DNA of 64,000 bases from Nitrosomonas sp. Nm51 (GCF_900111165.1 NZ_FOGH01000003.1:62001-126000); one strand, 5' to 3'; counted from the first letter of the stretch, positions 44,972-53,638 are shown. Numbers and translations are program-made. Notes: generated from the sequence alone by a model not told the origin.

Positions 44972-46447
44972 TTACCAGCTCAACGCAACGTAACGCTGCA
45001 CATTATCCTTACGTATAAGTAAAAGTGCGCGTTTTTTGCCACTGTTTTCTTTGACTGCGCGCTTAAATTCGGAGACGCTGTTTACTGTCTTGCGGTTAAC
45101 CTGCAGGATGACAGAGCCAATTTCTATACCTGCACTGGCAGCAATCGAGCCAGCCTGAACCTTGGTTATCACCACGCCTTCACCCGGTTTGACATCGAAT
45201 TGTTCAGCCAGTTGTGGCGTCAGGTTCTGGACAGTCAGCCCTATATTTTCAGCACCTTGCGCTGAACCCTGTGCTACCTGGCTGTCCATGAAAAGCTTAC
45301 CAATGGTGATTGTAAGATCGCTTTTTTCTCCGTCCCGCAGAACGGTCAAATGCTCCCGGCTACCCGGTGGAGTCAAAGATACGCGATTACGAAAACTGCC
45401 AACATCTATTACAGGTTCACCGTCATAACTGACAATTACATCTCCCTGACGCAGTCCTGCCTTGTCCGCGGGAGAGTTCTTAGTTACTTCGGCAACGAGT
45501 ATGCCTTGGCCGGGATCAATGCCAAACGACTCGGCAAGCTCGGCTGTCAGAGGTTGAATTGCAATACCGAGGTAACCGCGAGTGACTTCTCCTTTCTCAA
45601 TTAATTGGTGGGCGATAACCTTGCCGAGATTGATTGGAATCGCGAAGCCTACGCCCATGTAGCCACCGCTGCGACTGAATATGGCAGTATTAATACCCAC
45701 GACTTCGCCATTCAGATCAACCAGTGGTCCGCCGGAATTTCCCGGATTGATGGCGGCGTCGGTCTGGATAAAATCTTCATAATCACTGATGCCCAGACTG
45801 GTCCGTCCCTTAGCGCTTATCACCCCCACGGTAAGGGTGTTGCTGAGACCGAAAGGGTTGCCAATAGCTATCACCCACTCACCGACCTCCGCTTTGGAGG
45901 AGTCGGCCAAGGCAAGCGCTGGACGTCCTTCCGCTTTGATTTCGATGACGGCAATATCGGATTGTGGATCGCGTCCCGTGATTGTGGCGACATATTCGCG
46001 TCCGTCCTGAAATTTGACAAGGATCCGGTTTGCGTCCGCTACCACGTGGTTGTTGGTAAGAATATAGGTCTTATCAGATTTAAAATCGCTTTTTGCTGCA
46101 AACACAAATCCCGAACCATGTCCTATGATTTGACGCTCTCTTTGTGGTGCGTCAAAACGTGGCCTGCGCGGAATCCCCGTGAAATCATCGCCAAAAAAAC
46201 GTTTGAACAGATCGTCGCCAAAAGGCAACCTGTTGCCAAACGGTGAAGAAAATGGCGTATTCGTCGAGCCCGTTGCGGCAGATTCGACCTGTATAAATAC
46301 TACTGATGGAGAAACGGACCTTGCCACTGATGCAAAGGCTTTGCTGGTTTGTTTCAGGTTTTCAACACCGCCATCCATTGCATATACCGGCGTGACGGCA
46401 AAACAGATCAATAACAAAAAAAGTTGTATGTTACGATTTTTTTTCAT
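44972..46447 (-). CDS. degP: Do-like periplasmic serine protease (DegP/MucD family)
   Basis: An envelope protease and chaperone that degrades damaged periplasmic proteins. I start at the second of two adjacent ATGs (MKKNRNIQLF), six bases after GGAG, giving 491 residues. A signal peptide ends VYA-MD. The catalytic triad is His134 (TNNHVV), Asp164 (SDIAVIEIK) and Ser238 (GNSGGPL). Two PDZ domains follow (from about 290 and 395, with GYLGIAIQPL and IGLTVQNLTPQLAEQF). The DegQ/MucD length fits. It precedes cyoA on the same strand and starts the long leftward stress region when read from the right. Confidence 0.95.
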   Translation of the reverse strand: MKKNRNIQLFLLLICFAVTPVYAMDGGVENLKQTSKAFASVARSVSPSVVFIQVESAATGSTNTPFSSPFGNRLPFGDDLFKRFFGDDFTGIPRRPRFDAPQRERQIIGHGSGFVFAAKSDFKSDKTYILTNNHVVADANRILVKFQDGREYVATITGRDPQSDIAVIEIKAEGRPALALADSSKAEVGEWVIAIGNPFGLSNTLTVGVISAKGRTSLGISDYEDFIQTDAAINPGNSGGPLVDLNGEVVGINTAIFSRSGGYMGVGFAIPINLGKVIAHQLIEKGEVTRGYLGIAIQPLTAELAESFGIDPGQGILVAEVTKNSPADKAGLRQGDVIVSYDGEPVIDVGSFRNRVSLTPPGSREHLTVLRDGEKSDLTITIGKLFMDSQVAQGSAQGAENIGLTVQNLTPQLAEQFDVKPGEGVVITKVQAGSIAASAGIEIGSVILQVNRKTVNSVSEFKRAVKENSGKKRALLLIRKDNVQRYVALSW

Positions 46448-46650
46448 CATTTTCTCCGGAAAGTAATAGTTCTGAGTGGGTTCGGTATTATGACGGGGGC
46501 CAGCGCGTCGCCCGCCAGCAGCCTGCATACGATGCTGCTATCGGGCCAACAAATACGCTGGCCTGCGCCTCTTGTAATTGTTTTTTGTGGCTTCAGAGTT
46601 ATTCTCGTCAAGTATTATCGTTTCTAAGGATGCCGATAGTAGAAATCTTC

Positions 46651-47250
46651 TCATTTGCGCGATTTTACGGCGATTGCAATCATCACATACGACCAGCCAT
46701 GAAAAATCATTTCAATTGCCACCAAAAGACCTATTATCCACAGCGCAGAAGCTGGCCATTGAAAAAAAATCAAGCCGCCCAGAATCAGTGACACCACGCC
46801 GGAAAATATGACCCAACCCCAGCCAACCCCGGCATTTTTTAACTGAAATCCTATAACAATCCGTAAAATACCAATTGCAATGAAGGCGCCGCCCAGCATG
46901 GCCGTTAACATTAGCGAACCAGCCATGGGCTCCGTGATCAATATTGCGCCGGTTACTATGTATAGCAACGCAATCAAAACATGCAGCGAGATACTTTTCC
47001 ATCCCTTACATTTAAATGCGTCAATAATTTGAAACACACCGCCGGCTAACAACAAAATACCGAATAACAATACAGTCGCAATTGTAAGCGCTACGCTCAT
47101 CCCAAGTGCAACGGTTCCCAATATTATGAATAATATACCTAAAGCTAACAGCCAGCCCCAGCTCTTACGCAAGTCTCCGAACACAGCGTCAATCTCGGGA
47201 GCCAGTTCTTTAACGTCTTTAGTGAATTCCTTACTCGTTGATTCAGTCAT
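46651..47250 (-). CDS. hdeD: HdeD-family acid-resistance membrane protein
   Basis: A 199-residue protein starting at MTESTSKEF after GGAG. Six membrane segments follow a charged N-terminus: WGWLLALGILFIILGTVALG, then IATVLLFGILLLAGGVFQII, ISLHVLIALLYIVTGAILI, SLMLTAMLGGAFIAIGILRI, WGWVIFSGVVSLILGGLIFF and ASALWIIGLLVAIEMIFHGW. The LGGLIFFQWP and EMIFHGWSY stretches are HdeD hallmarks. HdeD helps acid tolerance in enterobacteria; acidification by ammonia oxidation makes a similar role sensible here, but that is inference. Confidence 0.93.
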   Translation of the reverse strand: MTESTSKEFTKDVKELAPEIDAVFGDLRKSWGWLLALGILFIILGTVALGMSVALTIATVLLFGILLLAGGVFQIIDAFKCKGWKSISLHVLIALLYIVTGAILITEPMAGSLMLTAMLGGAFIAIGILRIVIGFQLKNAGVGWGWVIFSGVVSLILGGLIFFQWPASALWIIGLLVAIEMIFHGWSYVMIAIAVKSRK

Positions 47251-47723
47251 TTTTTCTCCTGTGTATTTAGTGTGTTTTATCTTAACCAGCGCCGGCAAAG
47301 ACACCAATGTCTTTTTTCTCTGATTGTCTAACTGGCTTCATTAAATGCATCTTCTGCTGTTTCAAAAGACCTTAGCCGGCACTAGGACCATAGAGTGATG
47401 TCTCAAGATTCAAATTATGGGCAGTCAATTTTTGTGACCGGATTGTGGTTCTGCCGCCGCATCATCAACCATGCTTTGATAGCGGCCGCAGTCAGTGGAA
47501 CAGCGCCAACACAGACGACACCTCTTGGAGCTCACTGTTCCTGTTATGACATTGTGGTTGTGGTGCTTATTAAGTATTAAACACAGGTTAACACTATGCG
47601 TTGTAAAATGGGTTAACAACATGCCGCATGGAAAATATCAACTGTCTTTCCAGAACTTGATACCCATACCGGCTGTTGGCTACTGCTCTCCAGCCATCAG
47701 AGTGACATTCCTGACTGTTGTTA
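47251..47723. other. intergenic stretch, no gene seen
   Basis: Upstream of hdeD lie about 470 bases without a supportable reading frame. The promoter of hdeD should be within the first 150 bases. The stretch ends at the collapsed MITE at 47724. Confidence 0.4.
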
Positions 47724-47768
47724 AGAGTCGTTCATGAATAAGTGTTACAGTTATTTATGAACGACTCC
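47724..47768. mobile_element. collapsed TTA-flanked MITE, copy B
   Basis: A 45-base near-perfect inverted repeat: AGAGTCGTTCATGAATAAGT faces ACAGTTATTTATGAACGACT on the right. TTA lies outside each end (47721-47723 and 47769-47771). It contains only the two ends of the family found at 33553 and 53639, with the interior lost. As RNA it would form a long hairpin. Confidence 0.75.
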
Positions 47769-47822
47769 TTAGATAATTGAGATGAATCAGCAGGCAGTAG
47801 TCTTGGTACAAACCGTTTCTGA

Positions 47823-48329
47823 TCAGGGAAACGCGGGTATATGCGGCTCTGTGCCTTCAATCTCCACTTTGGGTAAATGCTGTTTTATACTCGCTTCGAT
47901 TTCATTTACTCGATCGGTTGGCACGTCGGCCAGTACTAGCAGTTCACCCGCCTCAATCGCTCCTTCATATTCTTTAAGCCGGCGACTATCAACGTTCATT
48001 CCCACCATCCCGCTTATCCATGCGCCGACACCCGCACCTGCGAGTGTGGTTGCCAACAAAACGCCACCTGCAACTACCGTTGCGGCCGGAAAAGCAATGG
48101 CTACCAATCCGGCCAGCAACCCGGTTGACCCGCCGACCGCCAACCCTTGCTCGACTGCCGGGACAAAATCACTCTTCTGTAAAAGACTGGCTTCAGGCAG
48201 GTTTTCAAGTGGCGTGCCGGGTTTTGCAATCACGTGAATGTGCCGCTCTTCAATACGCGCTAAAAGCAGTTCATCAACAATTTTTTTAGTGGTATCGATG
48301 TCTGGAACTAGAAAATAAATTCGTCTCAT
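47823..48329 (-). CDS. DUF1269 family protein
   Basis: A 168-residue protein. The N-terminal alpha/beta part (MRRIYFLVPDIDTTKKIVDELLLARIEERHIHVIAK) is typical of DUF1269. A glycine-rich hydrophobic hairpin follows (GGSTGLLAGLVAIAFPAATVVAGGVLLATTLAGAGVGAWISGMVGM, about 66-112), probably membrane-inserted. The C-terminal strand ELLVLADVPTDRVNEIEA completes the fold. Function is unknown; members often sit in stress regions. GGAG precedes the ATG. It is followed (to the left) by the collapsed MITE. Confidence 0.88.
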   Translation of the reverse strand: MRRIYFLVPDIDTTKKIVDELLLARIEERHIHVIAKPGTPLENLPEASLLQKSDFVPAVEQGLAVGGSTGLLAGLVAIAFPAATVVAGGVLLATTLAGAGVGAWISGMVGMNVDSRRLKEYEGAIEAGELLVLADVPTDRVNEIEASIKQHLPKVEIEGTEPHIPAFP

Positions 48330-48374
48330 AATGGTTTCTCCAATATGTTAATTAAGTGCTACAGGTACAAAAAC

Positions 48375-49295
48375 TTATTTTTTGTCAGTAAACGATCCGG
48401 CAAGATCAGTAAGAAAGTTGCGAATTTCATTAAAGAGATCGCTCTTGGGCATTCCTCCCTCAGTTTCTTCAATAATTCCGTCTAGATGTTTGTAAAGCAT
48501 CCTATAGTCATCTTTACTGCCGTAGCCAAGGGCCTCGGCTATTGTTAGCTGAAGACGCGCTTGATCAAGAAAATGTGTTAAAGATATATCCTCTACTTCT
48601 GTACGGTCTTTTTTTTCTGCCAAAGCTTCTGCTTTATCGAGATTTTCTTCAGCCCGTATAATGGGCAATGGAATGATATGCCTGGTCTCTACCAATGAAT
48701 TCAGCGCTACCCGCAAAACAGCTTTGGCTTTTTTAGTGTTGCCGGCATCGACCAGGGAAATCGCATCTCTTATCGCTTTTGGATAAATGGCCAGTGGAAT
48801 ATTGACGACGCTAATATTAACTTCACTTGCCAAGCCGCCCAAAATATCCCGGGCATTCTGGATTTTGTTATCTTCAAGATAATCTTCTGCTTGTTTTCTC
48901 GCTTGTTCAATTTGTTCCAGAGTCGAATATAAATCATGGATGGTAATTTGCGCGTCAATAGCTGCGAGGGCTAAATCAGGATCACGCGCGAGGGCAACTT
49001 CCAGCTCACCTATTGCTTTTTCTAAAGCACTTAATGCTTTCTGCTGTTTATCTTGCTCCAGAGCGGCTAAGGCTTTTTTTGTATTAGCAATAGCGTCTGC
49101 CGCTTCATGGATAATTTGTTTCTGTTTTTCACTGATTATTTTATCTACTTTGGCTTGCGCAGCTTGTGCAGCAGAGTTAGCCGGATCATTTGGTTTAATT
49201 ATCGATTTACCATCAGCGGCACAAAGCGGTAATGACAATAAGGCAACCGATAACATGGCCAAATTCATTTTTAACGAAAGGGTTCTAAACAACAT
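48375..49295 (-). CDS. YfdX family protein, copy 1
   Basis: A 306-residue secreted protein. The signal peptide ends LCA-AD (about residue 26). Repeated helices follow (AAQAAQAKVDKIISEKQKQIIHEAADAIANTKKALAALEQDKQQKALSALEKAIGELEVALARDP), then LPLIRAEENLDKAEAL-like segments (IIPLPIIRAEENLDKA). The layout matches YfdX, a periplasmic, acid-inducible protein of enterobacteria of uncertain function. A diverged second copy lies at 54331..55215. It sits 45 bases upstream of the DUF1269 gene on the same strand. Confidence 0.85.
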   Translation of the reverse strand: MLFRTLSLKMNLAMLSVALLSLPLCAADGKSIIKPNDPANSAAQAAQAKVDKIISEKQKQIIHEAADAIANTKKALAALEQDKQQKALSALEKAIGELEVALARDPDLALAAIDAQITIHDLYSTLEQIEQARKQAEDYLEDNKIQNARDILGGLASEVNISVVNIPLAIYPKAIRDAISLVDAGNTKKAKAVLRVALNSLVETRHIIPLPIIRAEENLDKAEALAEKKDRTEVEDISLTHFLDQARLQLTIAEALGYGSKDDYRMLYKHLDGIIEETEGGMPKSDLFNEIRNFLTDLAGSFTDKK

Positions 49296-49437
49296 AACGG
49301 TTCTCCAATTAATTTTGATTGACCAAGCATTCTCTTTGTATTATTGAAGCCATTTGCTTAAAAAATTCTCCAAATATTCATTCAGTGACCGAATTTAATA
49401 AATTAATCTCTTTTTATTCTGTTGCTTAACTGTATGT

Positions 49438-49677
49438 TTATCCTGATTCCGGAAAATTGTACGAATCCGTTGGAACCCGGCCCGGATAGTCGCGGGTGAA
49501 CGCTGCAGGTAACTTGCGCAGAGTTGGCGTCAATGCGTTTTTGTCATTCAAGACCTCCGTAAGGCACGATGCATACGTCTTCGCACGTTTTAATTGGCCG
49601 GCTTCACGAATCTTATGACCGGCCCTCTGTGCGCTCGAGTACAAATCGTTTTGCTTTTTAATGGAAAGAATATTCAT
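49438..49677 (-). CDS. small hypothetical protein
   Basis: A 79-residue, basic, soluble protein (MNILSIKKQNDLYSSAQRAGHKIREAGQLKRAKTYASCLTEVLNDK). I do not recognise it. Its ATG overlaps the stop of the DUF2934 gene by four bases, which supports translation from the same message. A length of 79 and the coupling make it likely real. Confidence 0.6.
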   Translation of the reverse strand: MNILSIKKQNDLYSSAQRAGHKIREAGQLKRAKTYASCLTEVLNDKNALTPTLRKLPAAFTRDYPGRVPTDSYNFPESG

Positions 49678-49880
49678 TGATTTTCCTCCACTTCTGCAGC
49701 CAACCAGTCATCCAACTCATATCCTGGCTCAAACCCACGAGCCTGCGCCTTGTAGTAGGCTGAAACTGCAACACGAGAATTTTGATTTTCAATATCTGGT
49801 TGAGATTCTTCCTCAGCAGCATTACCTCCGTCAGTTAATTTTCTCTTGCTACTTTTAGATGATTGTTTTGTTAGTCCCAT
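49674..49880 (-). CDS. DUF2934 domain protein
   Basis: A 68-residue protein. A disordered, Ser/Lys-rich N-terminus is followed by the DUF2934 core RVAVSAYYKAQARGFEPGYELDDWLAAEVE (about 35-66), with the conserved A-Y-x-x-A-x-x-R-G-F-x-P-G-x-E-x-D-D-W. The family's role is unknown and it is common in stress-related clusters. GGAG lies before the ATG. The downstream 79-residue gene overlaps it by four bases. Confidence 0.88.
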   Translation of the reverse strand: MGLTKQSSKSSKRKLTDGGNAAEEESQPDIENQNSRVAVSAYYKAQARGFEPGYELDDWLAAEVEENQ

Positions 49881-49944
49881 TTTAATCTCCTTAACTTTAG
49901 AGTCGGCTATCTCATAGAAATTTCATAAATTTATTTAAATCAGC

Positions 49945-50334
49945 CTATCTCTCAATACTTTCCTTAACCCAGCTCTCTGCCGCCTCACGCTGGCCTTTTT
50001 CATTGGCATCAAAATAGCGCACCTTGGCTGTTGTGAAAGCCTTGCAAAAAATGGCCATGCCTTTTTCCCAGCCCTTGTTTCCGACAATGCCCAATCGTTT
50101 AATGTCGTTAAAATGCCGGATGCCGAACTTGGTATCCTCCCAGACGGCTCCTGCCGTCCAGCCATGAAAATTGATTAACTCTACCAGCATATTCACCTTG
50201 CCATGACTTTCTATCTCTTGTTCTATTTCCGGCACAAAAAAATCATAGTCTTCTTTTTCCAGTTTGCCGGTTATTTTTAGATTGATGTATCTCTCCTCTT
50301 CGATCAGTTCAATACCTTTTAAGGTGACAGTCAT
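49945..50334 (-). CDS. SpoIIAA-like (STAS fold) protein, copy 1
   Basis: A 129-residue soluble protein of the SpoIIAA-like family: a first strand pair (YINLKITGKLEKEDYDFFVPEIEQEIE), the central strand VNMLVELINFHGWTAGAVWEDTKF, and the stretch RLGIVGNKGWEKGMAIFCKAF. The serine phosphorylated in true SpoIIAA is not evident, so anti-sigma regulation is not implied; related structures have a lipid-binding-like pocket. A second member lies 15 bases upstream at 50350..50706, and the two are only distantly alike. Confidence 0.88.
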   Translation of the reverse strand: MTVTLKGIELIEEERYINLKITGKLEKEDYDFFVPEIEQEIESHGKVNMLVELINFHGWTAGAVWEDTKFGIRHFNDIKRLGIVGNKGWEKGMAIFCKAFTTAKVRYFDANEKGQREAAESWVKESIER

Positions 50335-50349
50335 CTCTTTCTCCTCTTG

Positions 50350-50706
50350 TTACGCTTTTAGCCATTTTTTGGCTTCTTCGATTTGATTTTGGTCAAATAC
50401 CTTTACATGTGGATGTACAAATACCTGCGCCAATGCCGCCAACCAGTGTTGCCACGTATGCCCGGCAACGATACCAAGGCGTTCCACCTTTTTATGATGC
50501 CTTTTCACGAAGTCAAAATGCTGTTCTGCCGCATCAAAATTGTCCCAGCCTTCAAATCCGGAGGCGTCGATCATGACTCGAATACTGTCATGCTCATTAA
50601 TAAGCGCCTGGGTTTTCTTGCCAAATTCTTTAAAGTCTTCTGGTTTCAATGTTCCAGTTATGGTAATCTCCACCAGATTTCGTGTAATAGATTGCACAGT
50701 AAGCAT
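50350..50706 (-). CDS. SpoIIAA-like (STAS fold) protein, copy 2
   Basis: A 118-residue protein starting at MLTVQSITRN (AGAGG five bases before); an in-frame codon 15 positions upstream is less likely. The family pattern is LVEITITGTLKPEDFKEF, RVMIDASGFEGWDNFDAAEQHFDFV and RLGIVAGHTWQHWLAALAQVF. It is followed after 15 bases by copy 1, pointing to an old tandem duplication with strong divergence. Part of the leftward stress run. Confidence 0.88.
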   Translation of the reverse strand: MLTVQSITRNLVEITITGTLKPEDFKEFGKKTQALINEHDSIRVMIDASGFEGWDNFDAAEQHFDFVKRHHKKVERLGIVAGHTWQHWLAALAQVFVHPHVKVFDQNQIEEAKKWLKA

Positions 50707-50743
50707 TATTTCCTCTTTACAAGTAGAGATGTTTTTAACTGGC

Positions 50744-51130
50744 TCACACAATTCCTATAAGGTTTGGTACATTCTTAGCGGGATCAACGTAATAAAATAC
50801 GGGCGCTTCTTTAAGCTCCTCCTCGCTCGCGTCTAGTGCTGCTTTATTGTTTTTGAATTTGAAATTATCCACAGGTACAGTCACTAATTTGGCATCAATT
50901 CCAAGAAAGCCGCCGACCGGCATAATTGCGAATAAAACGCTATCAGGCGGAGAAGATAGAATTAGGTTGCTGATTTTTCCCCGCTTCTCGCCGTTGTTGT
51001 TCACAACATCCATGCATATCATTTTGTTGATGTGCATTTCTTCAATACTTTCGATTTTATCGACATACGTAATTTTTTTGGACGCCGTGCCAGCATAAAC
51101 CGGAACACTAATCAACAAACACGATACCAA
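50744..51130 (-). CDS. PRC-barrel domain protein, exported, start uncertain
   Basis: A protein of about 128 residues with a hydrophobic N-terminus ending VYA-GT and a PRC-barrel (INKMICMDVVNNNGEKRGKISNLILSSPPDSVLFAIMPVGGFLGIDAKLVTVPVDNFKF). The initiation codon is unclear. The open frame extends upstream as NSLVLLVLVSCLLI, a good signal core, but an in-frame TGA stops it before any ATG. A nearby ATG (MSDQEA) ends at that TGA. Translation may start at TTG (51130), or the 5' end may be damaged. PRC-barrel proteins in stress clusters often bind envelope components; the role here is unknown. Confidence 0.7.
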   Translation of the reverse strand: MVSCLLISVPVYAGTASKKITYVDKIESIEEMHINKMICMDVVNNNGEKRGKISNLILSSPPDSVLFAIMPVGGFLGIDAKLVTVPVDNFKFKNNKAALDASEEELKEAPVFYYVDPAKNVPNLIGIV

Positions 51131-51322
51131 GACTAACAGGACGAGCGAATTTCAAGCCTCTTGATCACTCATGTCTTAATCGTATGATTCAAATTTGATG
51201 CGGGTGCAGTTGTTTGCTCTAATTGATTCATTTCTTTTCTCCAGATCGTTTAATTGCGCAGAGTGGATGTAAGAATTTCTTCGCACAAGAGCAGCGTCGA
51301 ATATTTTTTGAACATTTGTCTG

Positions 51323-51613
51323 CTAATCGTAGACCGATGCAGGCGTTCTTACATCCTCTTTCCCTTTTATCCAGTGCGTATCAGCTTCAGAGTTGTTTTG
51401 CGCACGGCTGGCATTGATACAGTCGGGCGACGCGCCAAGGTCTTCCGGGCCGGACATGCATTGGGCCAGTTTTGCCTCACGCTCGGTTTTGTTTGCCTGA
51501 TACCAGTCAACAGACTGGACCTCACCTTCGTCGTTGAGATCGTTGCAACCGGCCAGCCCCAGTACCAGTAAACAACCTGCCGCTATCGAAATTCCGTTTA
51601 ACAGCTTTTTCAT
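51323..51613 (-). CDS. EexN-family lipoprotein
   Basis: A 96-residue lipoprotein: signal with lipobox LAGC-N (about residue 23), then the family core VDWYQANKTEREAKLAQCMSGPEDLGASPDCINASRAQNN. The pattern VDWY-x-x-N-x-x-E-x-x-A-x-L-x-x-C, then C-x-N-A, is that of EexN, the entry-exclusion lipoprotein of IncN-type conjugation systems. No transfer genes lie nearby, so it is either a relic of a conjugative element or a domesticated relative. AAGGAATATCATT precedes the ATG. Confidence 0.8.
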   Translation of the reverse strand: MKKLLNGISIAAGCLLVLGLAGCNDLNDEGEVQSVDWYQANKTEREAKLAQCMSGPEDLGASPDCINASRAQNNSEADTHWIKGKEDVRTPASVYD

Positions 51614-51750
51614 AATGATATTCCTTCAAATAACAGATCGTGGTCTCTCCTCAAAGATGGCCGGTATCCGGTCTCATCCGGACTTAAAAAACCGGAAGAT
51701 TCTCCTATGAATTTCATTTAAATACTAAAATTTAATCACGCGGCGATAGA

Positions 51751-51812
51751 ACCTAGAGCCAGTACCCGGGAACCCAGGTCACCCCCCGCCACCGGTCCGC
51801 CCAGTGGCCGGG
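51751..51812 (-). pseudogene. 3' remnant of the WxxGxW gene
   Basis: The last codons of the WxxGxW protein (to WVPGYWL) survive here, matching the 3' end of the intact gene at 55486..55836. Everything upstream of them is deleted. No start codon remains. Confidence 0.75.
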
Positions 51813-51875
51813 GCACCACTGGCCCGGCACATGGTTAGAATAGGAAAGTAAACTGCCGCCAGCTTTGCTCGGACT

Positions 51876-53249
51876 TTACAAATTCGACAAGTTGGGCGGC
51901 AGGGCAGGGAAACGGATTTCGACGCGCAGGCCCGGGTTATTGTCCGTGAGACTGAGCGTCGCGCCGTGCTGGTTGACAATGGCTTTGACGAGTGCGAGGC
52001 CTAATCCGCTGCCCTCGTCGCTGCGGCTTGCGTCGAGCCGGCTGAAGGGTTTCAGCATGCCATCATGCGCTTCGGCGGGAATACCGGGCCCGTCATCGGC
52101 CACTTGCAAAATCGATCCGCCCGTGCCGAGCCGGCAAGCGGAAAGCGTCACCGTGCTTCCTGCAGGCGTGTGCCGATTGAAGTTCTGTAACAGATTGGTC
52201 AGCAGTTGCTTGAGCATTTGTTCGTCAGCGTGAACCGTAACGGGACTTGATGCATCCTGGATAATTACAGCTTGCTTCCTGTCGGTAAACGCCGGTTCAA
52301 ACACTGCAGCGACATCCCGTATTACTTCGCGCAAGTCTATGACAGAGAATGCCGAACGGCTAGTAGAGGCTTCCAGTCTGGAGATGCGCAGCACCGTGTC
52401 AAAGATCGCTCCAAGATTATAGAGCGCCGCCTCCGCATCATTCAGCAGCTGCTGGCTGTCGGCCCGGTTTTCCGACGCTTCACGCACGAGAATGAATGCG
52501 CGATTGAGTGGCGAACGTAAATCGTGCGCAATAGCATGAATCGTATTTTGCGTACTCTTCATCAGCGTGGAAAGCTTTTCGAGCGATTCGTTGACCAAAC
52601 GCGAGATGCGGTCGATCTGTGCGTTTCCATTGCTGATACGAACGCGTGCACCGGTGTCGCCTTGTGCAACTTTTTCCAGGGTTGCGGCGATTCGTTCAAG
52701 CTGCCGCAGGGGGCGGCGGCTCAGCAGCCATCCGATCAGCAAGCCAACCGCTATCGTGGTTATTCCTTCAGTAATGATGGCCCACGCAAGGGTGTCGAGT
52801 TCATCCTTCATCAGCTGCGTATTTCTGCCGACGACTACATGCCTGCTTTCGAGAACCACCGCGCGCGCAAACAGCGTTTGATCCATCCCGTTTGACACCA
52901 AAGTCATCGTGCTCCGGGTAGTCAGTTTATCCGGGATGACGGCAATATTTATATTGCCGGCAAGTTTTCCGCCGCTTTCGTCAAACAATCCCACGAAGCG
53001 TTCGCCGGCAACAGCGGGATCTTCCAGTTGATTCACAACATTTGCAAGCGCAGCTGGTCCACCTTCGTCGTAGATGCGGCGCAACAGCGAGATTTCTTCA
53101 GCCAGCCGGGCCTCCAGCTTTGCAAGCGTGGTGTTGCGTACCATATGATAAATAGATGTTCCGGCGATGAGGAACGTCAGGATGAACAGCAATCCTGCAA
53201 ACACCAGCATGCGGTTTGCGGAACCGAAAAATACATCAGCGGGGCGCAC
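51876..53249 (-). CDS. sensor histidine kinase, duplicated copy without its regulator
   Basis: A protein of about 457 residues that is nearly identical to the kinase at 55927..57300. I start at a GTG (VRPADVFFGSANR) at the place of the ATG in the other copy; the frame is open to 53309. It has two membrane segments (MLVFAGLLFILTFLIAG and ITTIAVGLLIGWLLS), a HAMP domain, an H-box AIAHDLRSPLNRAF and an ATPase domain (ADDGPGIPAE, GSGLGLALV). The response regulator that precedes the other copy is missing, so this is an orphan. Most differences from its twin lie near the N-terminus. Confidence 0.9.
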   Translation of the reverse strand: MRPADVFFGSANRMLVFAGLLFILTFLIAGTSIYHMVRNTTLAKLEARLAEEISLLRRIYDEGGPAALANVVNQLEDPAVAGERFVGLFDESGGKLAGNINIAVIPDKLTTRSTMTLVSNGMDQTLFARAVVLESRHVVVGRNTQLMKDELDTLAWAIITEGITTIAVGLLIGWLLSRRPLRQLERIAATLEKVAQGDTGARVRISNGNAQIDRISRLVNESLEKLSTLMKSTQNTIHAIAHDLRSPLNRAFILVREASENRADSQQLLNDAEAALYNLGAIFDTVLRISRLEASTSRSAFSVIDLREVIRDVAAVFEPAFTDRKQAVIIQDASSPVTVHADEQMLKQLLTNLLQNFNRHTPAGSTVTLSACRLGTGGSILQVADDGPGIPAEAHDGMLKPFSRLDASRSDEGSGLGLALVKAIVNQHGATLSLTDNNPGLRVEIRFPALPPNLSNL

Positions 53250-53334
53250 GGATGGAATGGCCCATATTGCGGTTCGTGTGCAACAGCGCCGCATCGAACG
53301 GTTTATCAATTTTCGCGCGCGACCGGCTTATTGT

Positions 53335-53500
53335 GTCCAAACCACCCCGTCATATTTGGCCATATAACGACTGAACGTACGGTCACATACGCAAGTATCG
53401 ATGCCGCTTCTTCTTGCGTTAGGCTTCCCTTCTTATAGCTTTTACAGGCTTCCTCAAATCTCATCTTCCGTGTCTCCTGTAGCCGTTCCATCTGTTTCAT
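53335..53500 (-). pseudogene. N-terminal fragment of an ISNCY-like transposase
   Basis: A readable frame gives MKQMERLQETRKMRFEEACKSYKKGSLTQEEAASILA, then leaves homology. The phrase MRFEEAxxxYxxGxLTQEEAAxIL is the N-terminal helix-turn-helix start of ISNCY-type transposases. It stops at the junction where the kinase duplication begins, so the insertion may mark, or have caused, the rearrangement. Confidence 0.6.
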
Positions 53501-53638
53501 CCTTACCCTCCCGGGGTTAAAACAATCCGGACAGATATTTGCTACAAACAACACCATCAGGGCTGTCAATGTGCTCAAAAAGACTGATAATTTCTTCGAC
53601 TGTAAATTTCGATAGCTGGCATTAACAATGTGACTTCA

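Larger units (their letters stand above)
51737..53330. repeat. segmental duplication, shorter copy
   Basis: This stretch matches 55470..57381 almost base for base over the kinase gene and its flanks. Relative to the other copy it lacks about 318 bases that hold most of the WxxGxW gene. The join falls in GGCCGGGGCACC, where the intact copy has a similar GGCCGGGCACC on one side and GGCCGGGGCACC on the other, a pattern expected from deletion between short direct repeats. Identity ends at CCGGCTTA, next to an ISNCY-like fragment. Most base changes lie in the first 200 bases of the kinase gene. Confidence 0.9.

Noticed and set aside
45605-46246. Plus-strand frame of 213 residues opposite the protease gene
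   Set aside because: It mirrors the Do-protease coding strand and has no family features.
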